Of a DNA stretch of 64,000 bases, positions 1 to 10,070 are shown in pieces (position 1 is the first letter of the stretch; every line of letters starts with the position of its first letter). The position numbers were made by a program, and so were the translations under genes. Source of the stretch: Pseudoalteromonas sp. T1lg75 (GTDB taxonomy: Bacteria; Pseudomonadota; Gammaproteobacteria; Enterobacterales; Alteromonadaceae); NCBI RefSeq assembly GCF_002964705.1, contig NZ_PQCD01000049.1, forward strand, positions 62,001-126,000. The letters run 5' to 3'. Under the pieces are notes generated by a model. It did not search any database. It worked only from the letters and a program-made list of their open reading frames with translations, and was not told the DNA's origin.

Positions 1-997
1 CCAATTTGGTAAGGGCTCAATCATGAAGCTAGGCGACAGCCAGGCTTTGGACGTTGAAGCCATTTCTACCGGTTCACTGGGTATTGATATTGCCTTGGGC
101 ATTGGTGGTCTACCTACCGGCCGTGTAGTGGAAATTTATGGTCCGGAATCATCGGGTAAAACCACATTGACCTTGCAGGTTGTCGCTCAAGCCCAGCGCC
201 AGGGTAAAACCTGTGCCTTCGTTGATGCCGAGCACGCCCTTGACCCAGTTTACGCTGAGAAATTAGGCGTAAATGTTGAAGAATTACTGGTTTCTCAGCC
301 GGACACCGGTGAGCAAGCGTTAGAGATCTGTGACATGCTGGTGCGTTCGGGCGCCGTTGACGTGGTTATCGTCGACTCGGTGGCCGCACTAACACCAAAA
401 GCGGAAATTGAAGGTGAAATGGGTGACAGCCATGTTGGTTTGCAGGCCCGTTTGATGTCACAGGCGCTGCGTAAGCTAACAGGTAATATCAAGCGTTCAA
501 ACACCCTGTGTATCTTCATCAACCAAATCCGTATGAAGATTGGTGTGATGTTCGGTAACCCGGAAACGACCACAGGTGGTAACGCGCTGAAGTTCTATTC
601 ATCGGTTCGCCTTGATATTCGTCGCATTGGCTCGGTAAAAGACGGCGATGAAGTAGTGGGTAACGAAACCCGCGTTAAGGTAGTGAAGAACAAGGTAGCA
701 CCGCCGTTTAAGCAAGCCGAATTTATCATCATGTATGGTGAAGGTATCTCGAAAGAGGGCGAGCTTATCGACCTGGGCGTGAAGCACAAGCTGATTGAAA
801 AGTCAGGTGCCTGGTATAGCTACAATGGTTCGAAAGTAGGCCAGGGTAAGTCGAACTCAATCAAGTTCTTAAAAGAGAATGTTGAAATTGCCAATGAGAT
901 CGAAGGCAAGCTGCGTGAAATGCTGTTGCTAAAGGCCACCATTAAACCGGAAGAGGGTGAAGTCAACCCGCTTGCCGAAGAGATGGATGCCGAATAA
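1..997 (+). CDS. recA: RecA recombinase (5'-truncated by window edge)
   Basis: DNA strand-exchange ATPase of homologous recombination and SOS induction. The open frame runs in from base 2 (QFGKGSIM precedes the first in-window ATG at 23), so that ATG is internal and about 25-30 N-terminal residues lie outside the window. Seen: Walker [10 protein letters not shown], Walker B-like [12 protein letters not shown], the MAW-like [28 protein letters not shown] region and an acidic C-terminal tail. Identity is certain from near-E. coli sequence. Two hairpin terminators follow, so the gene ends a transcript. recX, commonly the next gene in related bacteria, is about 16 kb away next to alaS. Confidence 0.98.
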   Translation, partial: QFGKGSIMKLGDSQALDVEAISTGSLGIDIALGIGGLPTGRVVEIYGPESSGKTTLTLQVVAQAQRQGKTCAFVDAEHALDPVYAEKLGVNVEELLVSQPDTGEQALEICDMLVRSGAVDVVIVDSVAALTPKAEIEGEMGDSHVGLQARLMSQALRKLTGNIKRSNTLCIFINQIRMKIGVMFGNPETTTGGNALKFYSSVRLDIRRIGSVKDGDEVVGNETRVKVVKNKVAPPFKQAEFIIMYGEGISKEGELIDLGVKHKLIEKSGAWYSYNGSKVGQGKSNSIKFLKENVEIANEIEGKLREMLLLKATIKPEEGEVNPLAEEMDAE

Positions 998-1022
998 GGC
1001 GTAAAGAATAAGAGTAAGTAAA

Positions 1023-1046
1023 ACCAGCCCTAGGGCTGGTTTTTTT
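1023..1046 (+). terminator. recA Rho-independent terminator
   Basis: An 8-bp stem (ACCAGCCC / GGGCTGGT) with a two-base TA centre is followed by six T. It lies 25 bp after the recA stop. The loop is short, so the top of the stem probably opens. Confidence 0.85.
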
Positions 1047-1090
1047 ATGCCAGTTTGATGGCACTATACAAACATAAAAGAAAGACAAAT

Positions 1091-1128
1091 AAAAAGCCGC
1101 CGCCTCAGTAATGGGGCGGCGGCTTTTT
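1091..1128. terminator. Bidirectional terminator between recA and porin
   Basis: A GC-rich stem (GCCGCCGCC / GGCGGCGGC, loop about 9 nt) has an A-run on the left and a T-run on the right, so it can act on both strands. It is a second stop for recA and could stop transcripts of the porin gene arriving from the right. Confidence 0.8.
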
Positions 1129-1130
1129 AA

Positions 1131-1289
1131 TACCAATTCTGTTAAGTATGTGATCAGATATAGCGCTGGATAAATGATGTGATAGCAAGGCGGAATTTTT
1201 CATAGGTAGTATTCTACATAGAAAAATTCCAACACAGTTAGCACGATATTTAGCCCGCTAGAATGATTAGCTATTTAAGTGAATTGGTA
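1131..1289. repeat. MITE-like imperfect palindrome, about 160 bp
   Basis: The left end TACCAATTC and right end GAATTGGTA are inverted copies. The arms stay recognisably inverted-complementary inward (TTAA near each end, TAGCG, then GGAATTTTTC against GAAAAATTCC near the centre), so the whole segment could fold into one long imperfect hairpin. If the element proper is CCAATTC...GAATTGG, it is flanked by TA on both sides, as expected for a TA target duplication of IS630/Tc1-type transposition. It has no coding potential. It sits just 3' of the porin gene. I infer a non-autonomous element; no matching transposase is in the window. Confidence 0.65.
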
Positions 1290-1305
1290 TACATGCTGAA
1301 TGCGG

Positions 1306-2463
1306 TTAAAACGCGTACTTGGCTGAGAACTGCAGACGGTCCAGATCGCCATCGGCACCGCTTTCGGTTTCGCGCTCGGCATGTTTAAACTCGACCCCGA
1401 AGGTGAGCTTTTTCACCGGTGAGTACAGCAGGTTGGCGCTGTAGCTGACACTGCTTTCCGTGGGATCGCCGCTAAAGGCAAGCAGATCGGTATTGTTATC
1501 GGCGCTAAAGAAGGAATACAGGAAGGTAGAGCGCAGTTGCTCGTTCCAGTGGTGTTGATAGCCGATAAAGCCTGAGGTGGAGTCGATGGCATCCAGATCA
1601 TCGCCATCGTAGACCGCGCCATGAGCCACGTTAAGACCTATGTAGCGACCTAAGCCCTTACCATGGGTGAGCATAAACTTGATATTGTCTTCACCCAGAT
1701 TGTAGCGCCCGGACACACTGACACCAAAAGAGGTCTCGTCTTCGTCTGCGCCGCCTTGCTTATAAGTGAGCTGGCGGGCCAAGCCGGTCACCACGATTTG
1801 CCCCCAATCGGCATTGTGGTTATAACGAGCGGTGAAATCCGGCATGCTGGCATCGTCGGTCTCGACACGGGCGCCGTTCACCGTGATGGTGCTTTCCGGG
1901 TTTTCAATCGAGAAAGCCCAATTACCTACGCTGTAACGTGCCTGTGCTTGACGGGCAAACACTGTACCTTCTGTCGGGCCAACGAAATCCAGAGTTTCCG
2001 GCAAGGCGGAGACGTTTTGGAAGTTTGACCAGGCCTGGCCAAAGAGCCAGCCGTCATAGGTGATATACGCTTGGCGGATACGCGGAGAGTAAGAGTTGGT
2101 AACGCGCTCGTTACCGCCTATTGAGGCAATAAAGTCCAGTTCAATCTTGGTGTTGATCGTCTTGCCGTTGTCTAACTTGGTGCTGGTGCCAAAGTTAAAG
2201 CGCGATTGGCGCGCGTGCATATCAAACACTGCATTGCTGTCATCATCCTCACCAACCGGCGTGGTGCTGGGGACATAAAAGTCGCGACCAATGCTGTCGC
2301 CTGAAATGGTTCCTGCGGAGAAGTCGCTCCACATGGCGTCAACCTTCACATAACCGCCGTAGCTGACCTCGGTGTCGCCTATCGTGGCGGCTTGGGCGCT
2401 GCCAATGGCCGAACATACCGCAAGTGCAGTCAGCGTCTTCATCATTAATTTTTGTGTTGTCAT
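1306..2463 (-). CDS. DcaP-like outer-membrane porin
   Basis: Predicted outer-membrane beta-barrel. The preferred start is the ATG at 2463, giving MTTQKLMMKTLTALAVCSAIGSAQA, a clean signal peptide cleaved after AQA; AGGAT lies just upstream. A longer TTG start at 2481 exists but would absorb the ribosome-binding site. The mature protein begins with a GGYVKVDAMWSDF segment and has repeated amphipathic strands and a C-terminal aromatic residue (FSAKYAF) typical of BAM substrates. The pattern recalls the DcaP family of trimeric porins, some of which take up dicarboxylates; the substrate here is unknown. It is divergent from acs and shares an intergenic region holding two copies of the candidate CrbR motif, suggesting co-regulation with acetate genes. 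The end abuts the MITE-like palindrome. Confidence 0.8.
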   Translation of the reverse strand: MTTQKLMMKTLTALAVCSAIGSAQAATIGDTEVSYGGYVKVDAMWSDFSAGTISGDSIGRDFYVPSTTPVGEDDDSNAVFDMHARQSRFNFGTSTKLDNGKTINTKIELDFIASIGGNERVTNSYSPRIRQAYITYDGWLFGQAWSNFQNVSALPETLDFVGPTEGTVFARQAQARYSVGNWAFSIENPESTITVNGARVETDDASMPDFTARYNHNADWGQIVVTGLARQLTYKQGGADEDETSFGVSVSGRYNLGEDNIKFMLTHGKGLGRYIGLNVAHGAVYDGDDLDAIDSTSGFIGYQHHWNEQLRSTFLYSFFSADNNTDLLAFSGDPTESSVSYSANLLYSPVKKLTFGVEFKHAERETESGADGDLDRLQFSAKYAF

Positions 2464-2536
2464 AATCTTATCCTGTTGCAAGCTAGCTCAGAAAACATGG
2501 TCGTTGCTGGCTTTTTAGGCAATTATCTATTGGTCG

Positions 2537-2551
2537 TACGACTAAGGTATA
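2537..2551. promoter_or_regulatory. Candidate CrbR box 1 (porin/acs intergenic)
   Basis: TACGACTAAGGTATA shares the core ACTAAGGT with sites at 2665 and 10071 and nearly so at 9922. It lies between the divergent porin and acs genes. CrbR-type regulators are known to activate acs in Vibrio and Pseudomonas; assigning this motif to CrbR is inference. Confidence 0.45.
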
Positions 2552-2664
2552 GCGAGTGAGAAACGCGAAGGATTATCTAGAGGATTGCCCCGACTCTAGC
2601 GGACTCATTTCGGCAAATTGTTTACTCATAATCTTGATGAAAAGAGCGCCACTTGCGGTGATTC

Positions 2665-2679
2665 TATACTAAGGTCTAA
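2665..2679. promoter_or_regulatory. Candidate CrbR box 2 (acs upstream)
   Basis: CTATACTAAGGTCTA lies about 70 bp before the acs start codon and 128 bp from the first copy. It has the same core ACTAAGGT and orientation as the site upstream of the DUF4212/symporter operon. Confidence 0.5.
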
Positions 2680-2748
2680 TACTGCGAGACGTGGCCCTGA
2701 GTAATGCTGTGGGCAGGCCTAATGGCAACAAAACATATGGAGACGGTT

Positions 2749-4688
2749 ATGTCACAGAGCATTTATCCGGTTTTTGAAAACATCAAAAACAACGCATTAG
2801 TCGATAACGAACAATACCAAGCTATGTATCAGCAATCCATCGACGACCCAGAAGCATTTTGGGCCGAGCACGGCCAGCGTCTAGATTGGATTACCCCCTA
2901 TACCAAGGTTAAAAATACCTCCTTCGATAAAGGCCATATCAGTATTAAATGGTTTGAAGATGGTCAACTTAACGCCTCCTATAACTGTATTGACCGCCAC
3001 CTCAAGGACAAAGCCGATAAAACAGCACTAATTTGGGAAGGCGATGACCCAAGTCAAAGTGAGCATATCAGCTATCAGCAGGTTCATGATGAGGTATGTA
3101 AGCTGGCCAATGGCCTGCGTAAACTGGGTGTACAAAAAGGCGACCGCGTTGCCATCTATATGCCGATGACACCACAGGCGGTCTATGCCATGCAGGCTTG
3201 TGCCCGCATTGGCGCGGTGCATTCCGTGGTCTTTGGCGGCTTCTCGCCGTCGGCCATTGCCGATCGTATTAAAGACAGCGGCGCCAAGGTGGTGATCACC
3301 TCTGATGAAGGTCGTCGCGGCGGCAATTGTGTCCCGCTTAAAGCCAATGTAGATGAAGCGGTGAGCCAAGCCGGGGTAACCACGGTCGAGCATGTAGTAG
3401 TACATCAATTGACCGGTGGCGAAGTGCAGTGGAACGACGTTGATGTCTGGTGGCATGAGCTGGTTGCTGATCTGCCAAGCACATGCGAGCCGGAAGTGAT
3501 GGACGCGGAAGACCCGCTTTTATTCTTTATACCTCGGGCTCGACCGGGCAGCCCAAAGGGGTGGTACACACCACGGGGGGTTACCTGGTTTACAGTTCTA
3601 TGACCCACGAATATGTATTCGACCTGCATGAAGACGATGTCTACTGGTGTAGTGCCGATGTGGGTTGGATCACGGGTCACAGCTATATTGCCTATGGCCC
3701 CATGGTTAATGGTTGCACTCAGGTTATTTTTGAAGGCGTGCCGACCTACCCAAGCGCCGGACGCATGGGTGAAATCGTCGATAAGCATCAGGTCACTATT
3801 TTATATACCGCGCCGACCGCTATTCGTGCCTTGATGGCCAAGGGCGACGAGCCTACCGCAAGCTCAACGCGTACCAGTTTACGCGTATTGGGCTCCGTGG
3901 GTGAGCCAATCAACCCCGAAGCCTGGGCCTGGTATTATGAGCATATAGGTAACAGCCAGTGCCCCATAGTGGATACCTGGTGGCAAACGGAAACCGGCGG
4001 CATCATGATCACGCCTCTTCCGGGCGCGACCGATATGAAACCGGGCTCGGCAACCAGACCTTTCTTTGGCATTGCTCCGGCCTTGTTTGATGCCGAAGGC
4101 AACACCCTGGAAGGGGCGGTGGATGGTAATCTGGTTATTCTTGATAGTTGGCCATCTCAGGCACGTACCGTGTACGGCGACCATGAGCGCTTTGAACAAA
4201 CGTATTTTTCCGCCTATCCGGGCGTGTATTTTACCGGTGACGGCTGTCGCCGCGACGAAGACGGTTATTACTGGATCACCGGTCGTGTGGACGATGTACT
4301 GAATGTGTCTGGTCACCGTTTAGGCACCGCGGAAATTGAGAGTGCCCTGGTTGCCCACGAGGCCGTAGCCGAAGCTGCGGTAGTGGGTTATCCGCACGAT
4401 ATCAAGGGTCAGGGCATTTATGTGTACATCACGCCCAATGACGGTGTGGTGGTGAGCGACGAGCTCACTAAAGAGGTTCGCAACTGGGTACGTAAAGAGC
4501 TTAGCCCTATCGCCTCACCGGATATGATCCAATGGTCGCCGGGTCTGCCGAAAACCCGTTCAGGCAAGATTATGCGTCGTATTTTGCGTAAGATCGCCGC
4601 CAATGAGCATCAACAGCTGGGAGATACCTCAACTTTGGCGGATCCGAGTGTGGTTGATGAGCTTATTGAAAACCGCTTGAATCGTTAA
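2749..4688 (+). pseudogene. acs: Acetyl-CoA synthetase, frameshifted
   Basis: AMP-forming acetate--CoA ligase (acetate + ATP + CoA to acetyl-CoA). The start at 2749 (MSQSIYPV) is preceded by GGAGA. The reading frame breaks near 3518-3521: the first frame reads through EDPL then drifts to a stop at 3603, while the downstream frame supplies [14 protein letters not shown], the adenylate-binding loop. Restoring one T in the TTTT run gives [14 protein letters not shown], the family sequence, so this is a one-base deletion in a homopolymer. The restored protein is about 647 aa, normal for Acs. Other landmarks are intact: WWQTETGG, the [18 protein letters not shown] hinge, and [11 protein letters not shown] with the lysine acetylated in this family. 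It is followed by a terminator and crbR. Either a recent loss of function or a sequencing error. Confidence 0.9.
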
Positions 4689-4732
4689 TTGATCGTTAAG
4701 AACTTGATTAACGAATGATTCTAAACGTAGAC

Positions 4733-4768
4733 TATCGGCTGTTACCTTAGGTAATGGCCGATTTTTTT
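4733..4768 (+). terminator. acs terminator directly before crbR
   Basis: A 13-bp stem with two G-T pairs (ATCGGC...GCCGAT, inner TTACC/GGTAA) and a TTA loop is followed by T7. It ends a few bases before the crbR ribosome-binding site AGGAG, so readthrough of it could feed crbR. Confidence 0.8.
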
Positions 4769-4779
4769 AGGAGCGCAGC

Positions 4780-5430
4780 ATGAGTCAGTTTTTAATAGCG
4801 GATGACCACCCATTATTCAGAGAAGCCCTGAAGGGCGCGCTGACCAAGCAATTTGAGCCTTTGGAAGTGCTGGAGTCGGATACCTTCGACACCACCTTAG
4901 CGGTGCTTGATAAGCATGAAGACCTGGATATTTTGCTGCTGGACCTGCATATGCCGGGCAATGGCGATTTGTACGGTTTGATCCGTATCCGCGAAGATTA
5001 CCCGGATTTACCCATCGCCGTGGTGTCCGGCAGTGAGGATTTGCAGGTGGTGTCTAAGGTCATGGGCTACGGTGCCATGGGCTTTATTCCCAAGTCGTCA
5101 TCGGCTCAGGAAATTGCCGACGCCATCAATGAGATCCTCGAAGGTGAGGTCTGGTTACCGGCGGATATTAAAGATAAGGTGGAAGCCATCAGTGGCGAAG
5201 ATAAGCAGCTTGCGGCCCAGGTTGCATCGTTAACACCACAACAATACCGGGTTTTAAGTTATCTGCACGAAGGTTTGCTGAATAAGCAGATCGCCTATGA
5301 ATTGAATATTTCCGAGGCCACGGTAAAGGCGCATATTACCGCCATCTTCCGTAAGCTCGGGGTGTATAACCGCACCCAGGCGGTACTTATTGCCTCCAAG
5401 TTGCAGCTTGAGGCCATGGAAAGCCAATAA
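4780..5430 (+). CDS. crbR: CrbR-like LuxR-family response regulator
   Basis: Two-component response regulator, 216 aa. Residues 1-120 are a receiver domain with acidic pair D8-D9, phosphoacceptor D55 (LLLDLHMPG) and K105. Residues about 150-210 are a LuxR/GerE helix-turn-helix (LTPQQYRVLSYLHEGLLNKQ, then SEATVKAHI). AGGAG lies 5 nt before the ATG. The placement behind acs and near a transporter-fused hybrid kinase matches the CrbS/CrbR (MxtR/ErdR) system that switches on acetate assimilation in Vibrio and Pseudomonas. The cognate kinase is inferred to be the protein encoded at 6410-9841, which is interrupted here. Confidence 0.85.
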   Translation: MSQFLIADDHPLFREALKGALTKQFEPLEVLESDTFDTTLAVLDKHEDLDILLLDLHMPGNGDLYGLIRIREDYPDLPIAVVSGSEDLQVVSKVMGYGAMGFIPKSSSAQEIADAINEILEGEVWLPADIKDKVEAISGEDKQLAAQVASLTPQQYRVLSYLHEGLLNKQIAYELNISEATVKAHITAIFRKLGVYNRTQAVLIASKLQLEAMESQ

Positions 5431-5454
5431 TAATTAGAAAAAATAGGGCTGACA

Positions 5455-5479
5455 GGCAAGGCTGAAACACAGCCTTGCC
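5455..5479. terminator. Hairpin between convergent crbR and purU
   Basis: A perfect 10-bp stem GGCAAGGCTG / CAGCCTTGCC with a 5-nt loop lies between the two stop codons. There is no immediate T-run on the plus side; on the minus side a T-rich stretch follows about 11 nt later. It is a plausible but weak terminator. Confidence 0.5.
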
Positions 5480-5502
5480 AGCAAACGTTAACTTACGCTA
5501 GC

Positions 5503-6336
5503 TTAATCAAATACCACGGTGCGGTTGTCATTAACAAAGAGCTTATGCTCGGCGGCCAGCTCCAACGCCTTACAAAATACCAGCTTTTCCACATCCCGCC
5601 CTTTTTTCGCCATGCTGTCGGCGCTATCCGCATGGGTCACATTGGTGACCTGCTGCAAAATAATCGGCCCCTCATCGAGTTCATCATTAACGAAGTGCGC
5701 GGTGGCACCAATGATCTTAACGCCGCGGTCAAAGGCCTGATGGTAGGGCTTGGCACCAATAAAGGCGGGCAGGAAAGAGTGGTGAATATTGATGATGCGT
5801 CCGCTGAAGCGAGCAACAAACTCCGGACTTAAAATGCGCATATATTTGGCCAGGCCAATCAGGTCCGGATTGTACTCGGCGATTTTATCGGCCACCAGGC
5901 GGTCATGCTCGCTGCGACTTAAGCCCTCATGGCTAATGCAATGGAAGGGCACATTAAAGCCTTGAGCCAGGGGTTGCAGGTTCGGGTAATTGGCGATCAC
6001 CGCCTGTACCTGAATATTCAAAGCCTGCTCGAAACATTTTAGTAAGACCCCGCCGAGGCAATGGGCTTCCTTGGTGGCCAGCAGCACCACCTTGGTGGGC
6101 TCGCTGCCATGGAGTGACAGCCTTGAGTCGCTTGGTAGAATATTTTGCAATTGGGCGACCAGGTCGATGTCGCTAAAGTCGCCATCGAGCTCGGTACGCA
6201 TAAAAAAACGGCCATGGGCCTTATCCACAAACTCATTGTTGCGGGTAATATTGAGACCATGCTCAAAGCACAGGCCGGTGATCTTGGCTATCAGCCCCTG
6301 TTCATCCGGGCACTGTGTCAGTAAAACCTTTTTCAT
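5503..6336 (-). CDS. purU: Formyltetrahydrofolate deformylase
   Basis: Hydrolyses 10-formyl-THF to THF and formate, balancing one-carbon pools. The 277-aa protein has an N-terminal ACT domain (residues about 1-80, beginning MKKVLLTQCPDEQGLIAKIT) and a formyltransferase-like domain with the NIHHSFLPAFIGAKPY motif and a downstream GATAHFVNDELDEGPII stretch, both diagnostic of PurU. Length is normal. It lies downstream of crbS on the same strand with a 73-bp gap, and is convergent with crbR. Confidence 0.95.
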   Translation of the reverse strand: MKKVLLTQCPDEQGLIAKITGLCFEHGLNITRNNEFVDKAHGRFFMRTELDGDFSDIDLVAQLQNILPSDSRLSLHGSEPTKVVLLATKEAHCLGGVLLKCFEQALNIQVQAVIANYPNLQPLAQGFNVPFHCISHEGLSRSEHDRLVADKIAEYNPDLIGLAKYMRILSPEFVARFSGRIINIHHSFLPAFIGAKPYHQAFDRGVKIIGATAHFVNDELDEGPIILQQVTNVTHADSADSMAKKGRDVEKLVFCKALELAAEHKLFVNDNRTVVFD

Positions 6337-6409
6337 TCCTCATTCCTATTCGTGTTACACGCCTTGCCATTATGCTCAGGGTTTCCTGACAATGGCAATC
6401 ATGCATGCG

Positions 6410-9400
6410 TTATAAGGAATGGTTAAGTAAGGCCTTTAACTTGGCGGGTTTAACCGGCTTAGATAAATAATGTACGCCGGCCTTTTTTGCCGCCAGTTTT
6501 AACTGATCATCACGCACCGCGGTGATCAAAATAGCCGGTATTTCCTTGCCTCTTAGGGCGCGGATCTTCGCTATCAGGGTCAGGCCATCATCGCCCTCAC
6601 CAAGCTGATAATCCATGAAGATAATGTCGATATTGGCGTCGCTCTGAGCCATTGCTAGCGCCTGCTCGGCCCCCTGACAGCCATGACAACGGGCGCCCCA
6701 TTTGGTGAGCAGGTGGCGCATCGCTTCGATATTGGCGGCTTCATCATCGACTACCAGCACATCGTAGTGGGATTGTGTCGCCGTCTTGGCCGCAGGCAGG
6801 CTTGAGCTCTGAATACGTGCCCGTGAGCCGTACGGCACTTCCACCTTAAAACAGCTGCCCTTACCGTATTGCGAGCGCATGCTGAGGCGATGCGACAGAA
6901 GTTCGGCCATGCGCTTAACCACCCCAAGCCCCAGGCCCACGCCCTTGTTATCGCCGGACTCTACTCGGTAGAAATCATCGAAAATCTTTTGTTGTTCGTG
7001 CTCGGTAATGCCTAACCCCGTATCCCATACTTCTATGCTGAGGTGATGCTTACGGCGGCGACAGGCAACCAAGACCTTACCGCTGGGGGTATACTTCACC
7101 GCATTGGACACCAGGTTTTGAATGATCCGCCTTAGGTAGGTGGTGTCGCTGTGCACCACCTCATTGCTGGAGCGCAGCGAAAGTTTTAGGCCCTTATCGG
7201 CGCATAAAATAGCGTATTCATTAACCAGGGGCGTAAGAATATCGTCGATATAAAAGTGCCGCGGCGTCGGCGACATGGCGCCTTGGTCGAGCTTGGCAAT
7301 ATCGAGCAGAGCCGACATCAGGTGCACCGTACTGTCCAGGCTATCGCCTAATTTCGCCAGACTATTGGCGTTATGGGCGCTGAGCTCCCGCTCATCCATG
7401 GAGGCCAGATAGAGGCGCGCGGCATTGAGCGGCTGGAGAATATCGTGACTGGCCAGGGCCAGGAAGCGGGTTTTACTGTCATTGGCACGCTCCGCCTCCA
7501 GTTTCGCCGCCTTCAGCGCCTGCTCGGTTTGCTCTCGGCTGGCAATTTGTGCTTTGAGGTCCTGGTTCATGGCCCTCACTTCCTGGGTACGCGCTTCGAT
7601 GCGATTCTCCAGGTCCATGTTGATCTCTTCCAGGGCGTTCTGGGTTTCCATGTGCGCGGTGATATCGGAAAAACTGGTTACAAAGCCGCCATCCGGCAGC
7701 GGGTTACCAATCATTTCAAAGACCTGGGCATTGCGGCGATGGCGAATAAAGTGATGGGGGCTGCCGTTACGCAGATGGCGGACCCGCTTTTCCACATGGT
7801 GTTCGATTTCACCTGGGCCGCATTCACCGCGCATGGCGTTATAGCGGATCACTTCTTCTATGGGTTGGCCCTGTTGTAAAAAGCCATCCGGGTAGTCAAA
7901 CATTTGCGCGTAGCGCTTGTTCCAGGCCACCAGGTTCAGGTCCTTATCGACCACGGAAATACCATGACTCAAATTTTCCAACGAGGTAAATAGGAGGTTT
8001 TGGTTAAAACGCAGGGCCTGTGTGGTCTCATCGAAAAAGTTGACTACCTCTTCAAAGGCCAGTTGTTTGCCGCTGGCCACGGTTTGGATCAGTGCCTGGG
8101 CCGAAGAGGCGCCGAGCACCCCGGTCAGGGCGCGCTCACAATAGGCGATAAATTCATTGGAAGGCTGGGCGTTATTATCGTCTATGTCTTCGCTCAAGCT
8201 GTAATGAGCCAACACCTGAGTACTGCGTTGAGCACCAAGGAAGGTTTGCAACAACACCTTAAAGTCATACACGGTGGCATCGACGTTTTTATTCAGGCGC
8301 TTGGCAAAATTCAACTGCTCCATGGGGTTCACAAAGGCGGCGGCTTGGATGCGGTCAATAAGGCGCTCCTGAGCCCCTAATGAGAAGCTGATATAACAAC
8401 AAATATTGGCAAACAGGGCGATTAAGGTGCCCTGGGTGATCAGGTTTTGTTGGGCGCCACTGTCCAATACCGTGGTGGCGCTGGTAATGGGGATAAGCAG
8501 AAACAGGGTCCAGCAGACTACACCTGCGGTCAGGCCCGCGTACACGCCATAGGCATGACCCTTACGCCAATAAAGACCGCCCACTATGGCCGGCAGTAAC
8601 TGAGTGACCAGAGAAAATGCCACCAGACCCATGGAAGCCAGTGTTTCGCCATGACCAAAGAACTGCTGATAGAGATAAGAGAGCAGCAGGATGGCGCCTA
8701 TGGTAAAGCGCCGTACCAATAAAATGCGCGAGCGGTAGCTGCTGTTGATATGACTGCGGCGAAACTTGCGCTTGAGCAACAGCGGCAAGACCACGTCATT
8801 GGAGATCATGGTACTCAGGGTCAGGGTGGCGACCACTATCATGGCGGTGGCCGCCGACAGGCCGCCGATAAAGACAAAGGTGGTTAAAATACTGTGGCCG
8901 CTGCTTAGCGGCAGGGCCAATACAAAGCTGTCGGCACTGTGGCCATGGCCTATTTCCGGCATGATGGCGGCACTGGCGATGGGAATGATCATCAGCGCAA
9001 TCAGCAGCAAGTACAGAGGGAAGGCCCAGCGGGCGGTGCGCAGGTGGCGGATGTCTTGGTTATCGACTACGGTAACATGAAATTGGCGCGGCAGGCAGAT
9101 GATGGCCGCCGCCGCCATCAGGGTTTGGCCGATAAAACCAAAATTCAGTATCTGAGAGTCTTGCCAATGTTGCCACACCGTCTCCAGAGACACCGAATCC
9201 GGCAGGGAGTACAAAGTATATAAGGCCAAGCCAGCAACAAAGACCAGGGCAATCAGTTTCACTAAGGACTCAAAAGCCACCGCCAGCATCAGTCCAGAGC
9301 GGTACTCGGTTACATCCACCTTACGGGTTCCGAAGAAGATGGCAAACACCGCCATGATCAAGGCGCCACCGAGGGCAAGCACGGGTCCGGATACCTCGGA

Positions 9401-9841
9401 GCCGCCAGGCAATAACAAAAAGCTGCTGGAAAGGGCCTTAAGCTGCAAGGCGATATAGGGAATGGTCGCCATCAGGGCGATAAAGGTGACAAAAATCGCC
9501 GTCAGTTGCCGCTTGCCATAACGCGCCGAGATAAAGTCGGCGATGGTGGTGATATTTTACTTTTTACTGACCAGCACCATTTTGCGCAAGAAGCCTTGAA
9601 AGAAGACAAATAATAAAATGGGCCCGAGTAAAATAGGCAGGTAGTTCCAGCCATCGCTGGCGGCGGTGCCCACCGAGCCGTAATAGGTCCAGGAGGTACA
9701 GTAGATCCCCAGCGCCAATGCATACACAAAGGGGTGGTGGCTGATGTATTTGGCCCAGGGCGTGGTTTTGTCGCCCCAGTTGGCTAACCAGAACAACACC
9801 GAGATATAGGCCAAGGAAACAAAAATTAAAGCTAAGGTCAT
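6410..9841 (-). pseudogene. crbS: CrbS-like symporter-sensor hybrid kinase with in-frame stop
   Basis: Predicted sensor of the acetate switch. Conceptual length is about 1143 residues: an N-terminal sodium:solute symporter-like membrane domain (about 1-520), a linker, a PAS domain (about 620-740), a histidine kinase with ASHDILQPLN (H799) and ATP-binding motifs, and a C-terminal receiver with IFMDYQL (D1077). The frame is interrupted at 9557-9559 by TAA: VLVSKK, stop, then NITTIADFISARYGKRQ continues in the same frame without shift. Glutamine (CAA) would fit there, so one C-to-T change explains it. The first product would be 94 aa. An internal ATG at 9472 could start a 1020-aa protein missing the first membrane segments. 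Nonsense mutation or sequence error cannot be told apart here. Confidence 0.88.
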
Positions 9842-9921
9842 GGTACTGGGCTATTTTTATAAGTCATCTCACCATAGCAAAAGCGCAGATTAAATAGCAG
9901 TGCTTTTGTCGCAGCCAGGCA

Positions 9922-9936
9922 TGCGACTAAGGGTTA
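9922..9936. promoter_or_regulatory. Candidate CrbR box 3, with a weaker neighbour
   Basis: TGCGACTAAGGGTTA matches the core at 7 of 8 positions. A looser ACTAATGTA copy starts at 9941, 15 bp downstream in the same orientation. Both lie nearer to crbS than to DUF4212. Confidence 0.35.
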
Positions 9937-10070
9937 TTAGACTAATGTATTAAAGCCAATAAACGCCCTCCCAGTCTCTTTTTATGTAATAAAGAATTTT
10001 GCTATATATATGTTTTCATTCGTTATTTTTTATTTTTTTGGCTCACCCTCTCTAAAGGTTAACTTTTTGT

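Noticed and set aside
23..25. ATG at 23 as the recA start
   Set aside because: The frame is open to base 2 and encodes QFGKGSI, which is conserved RecA sequence upstream of this Met.
1663..2028. 121-codon plus-strand frame inside the porin gene
   Set aside because: Antisense shadow of a well-supported gene; no family resemblance.
4697..4730. sigma-E promoter before crbR (GAACTT ... TCTAAA)
   Set aside because: The spacing is about two bases too short and the acs terminator would lie between it and crbR.
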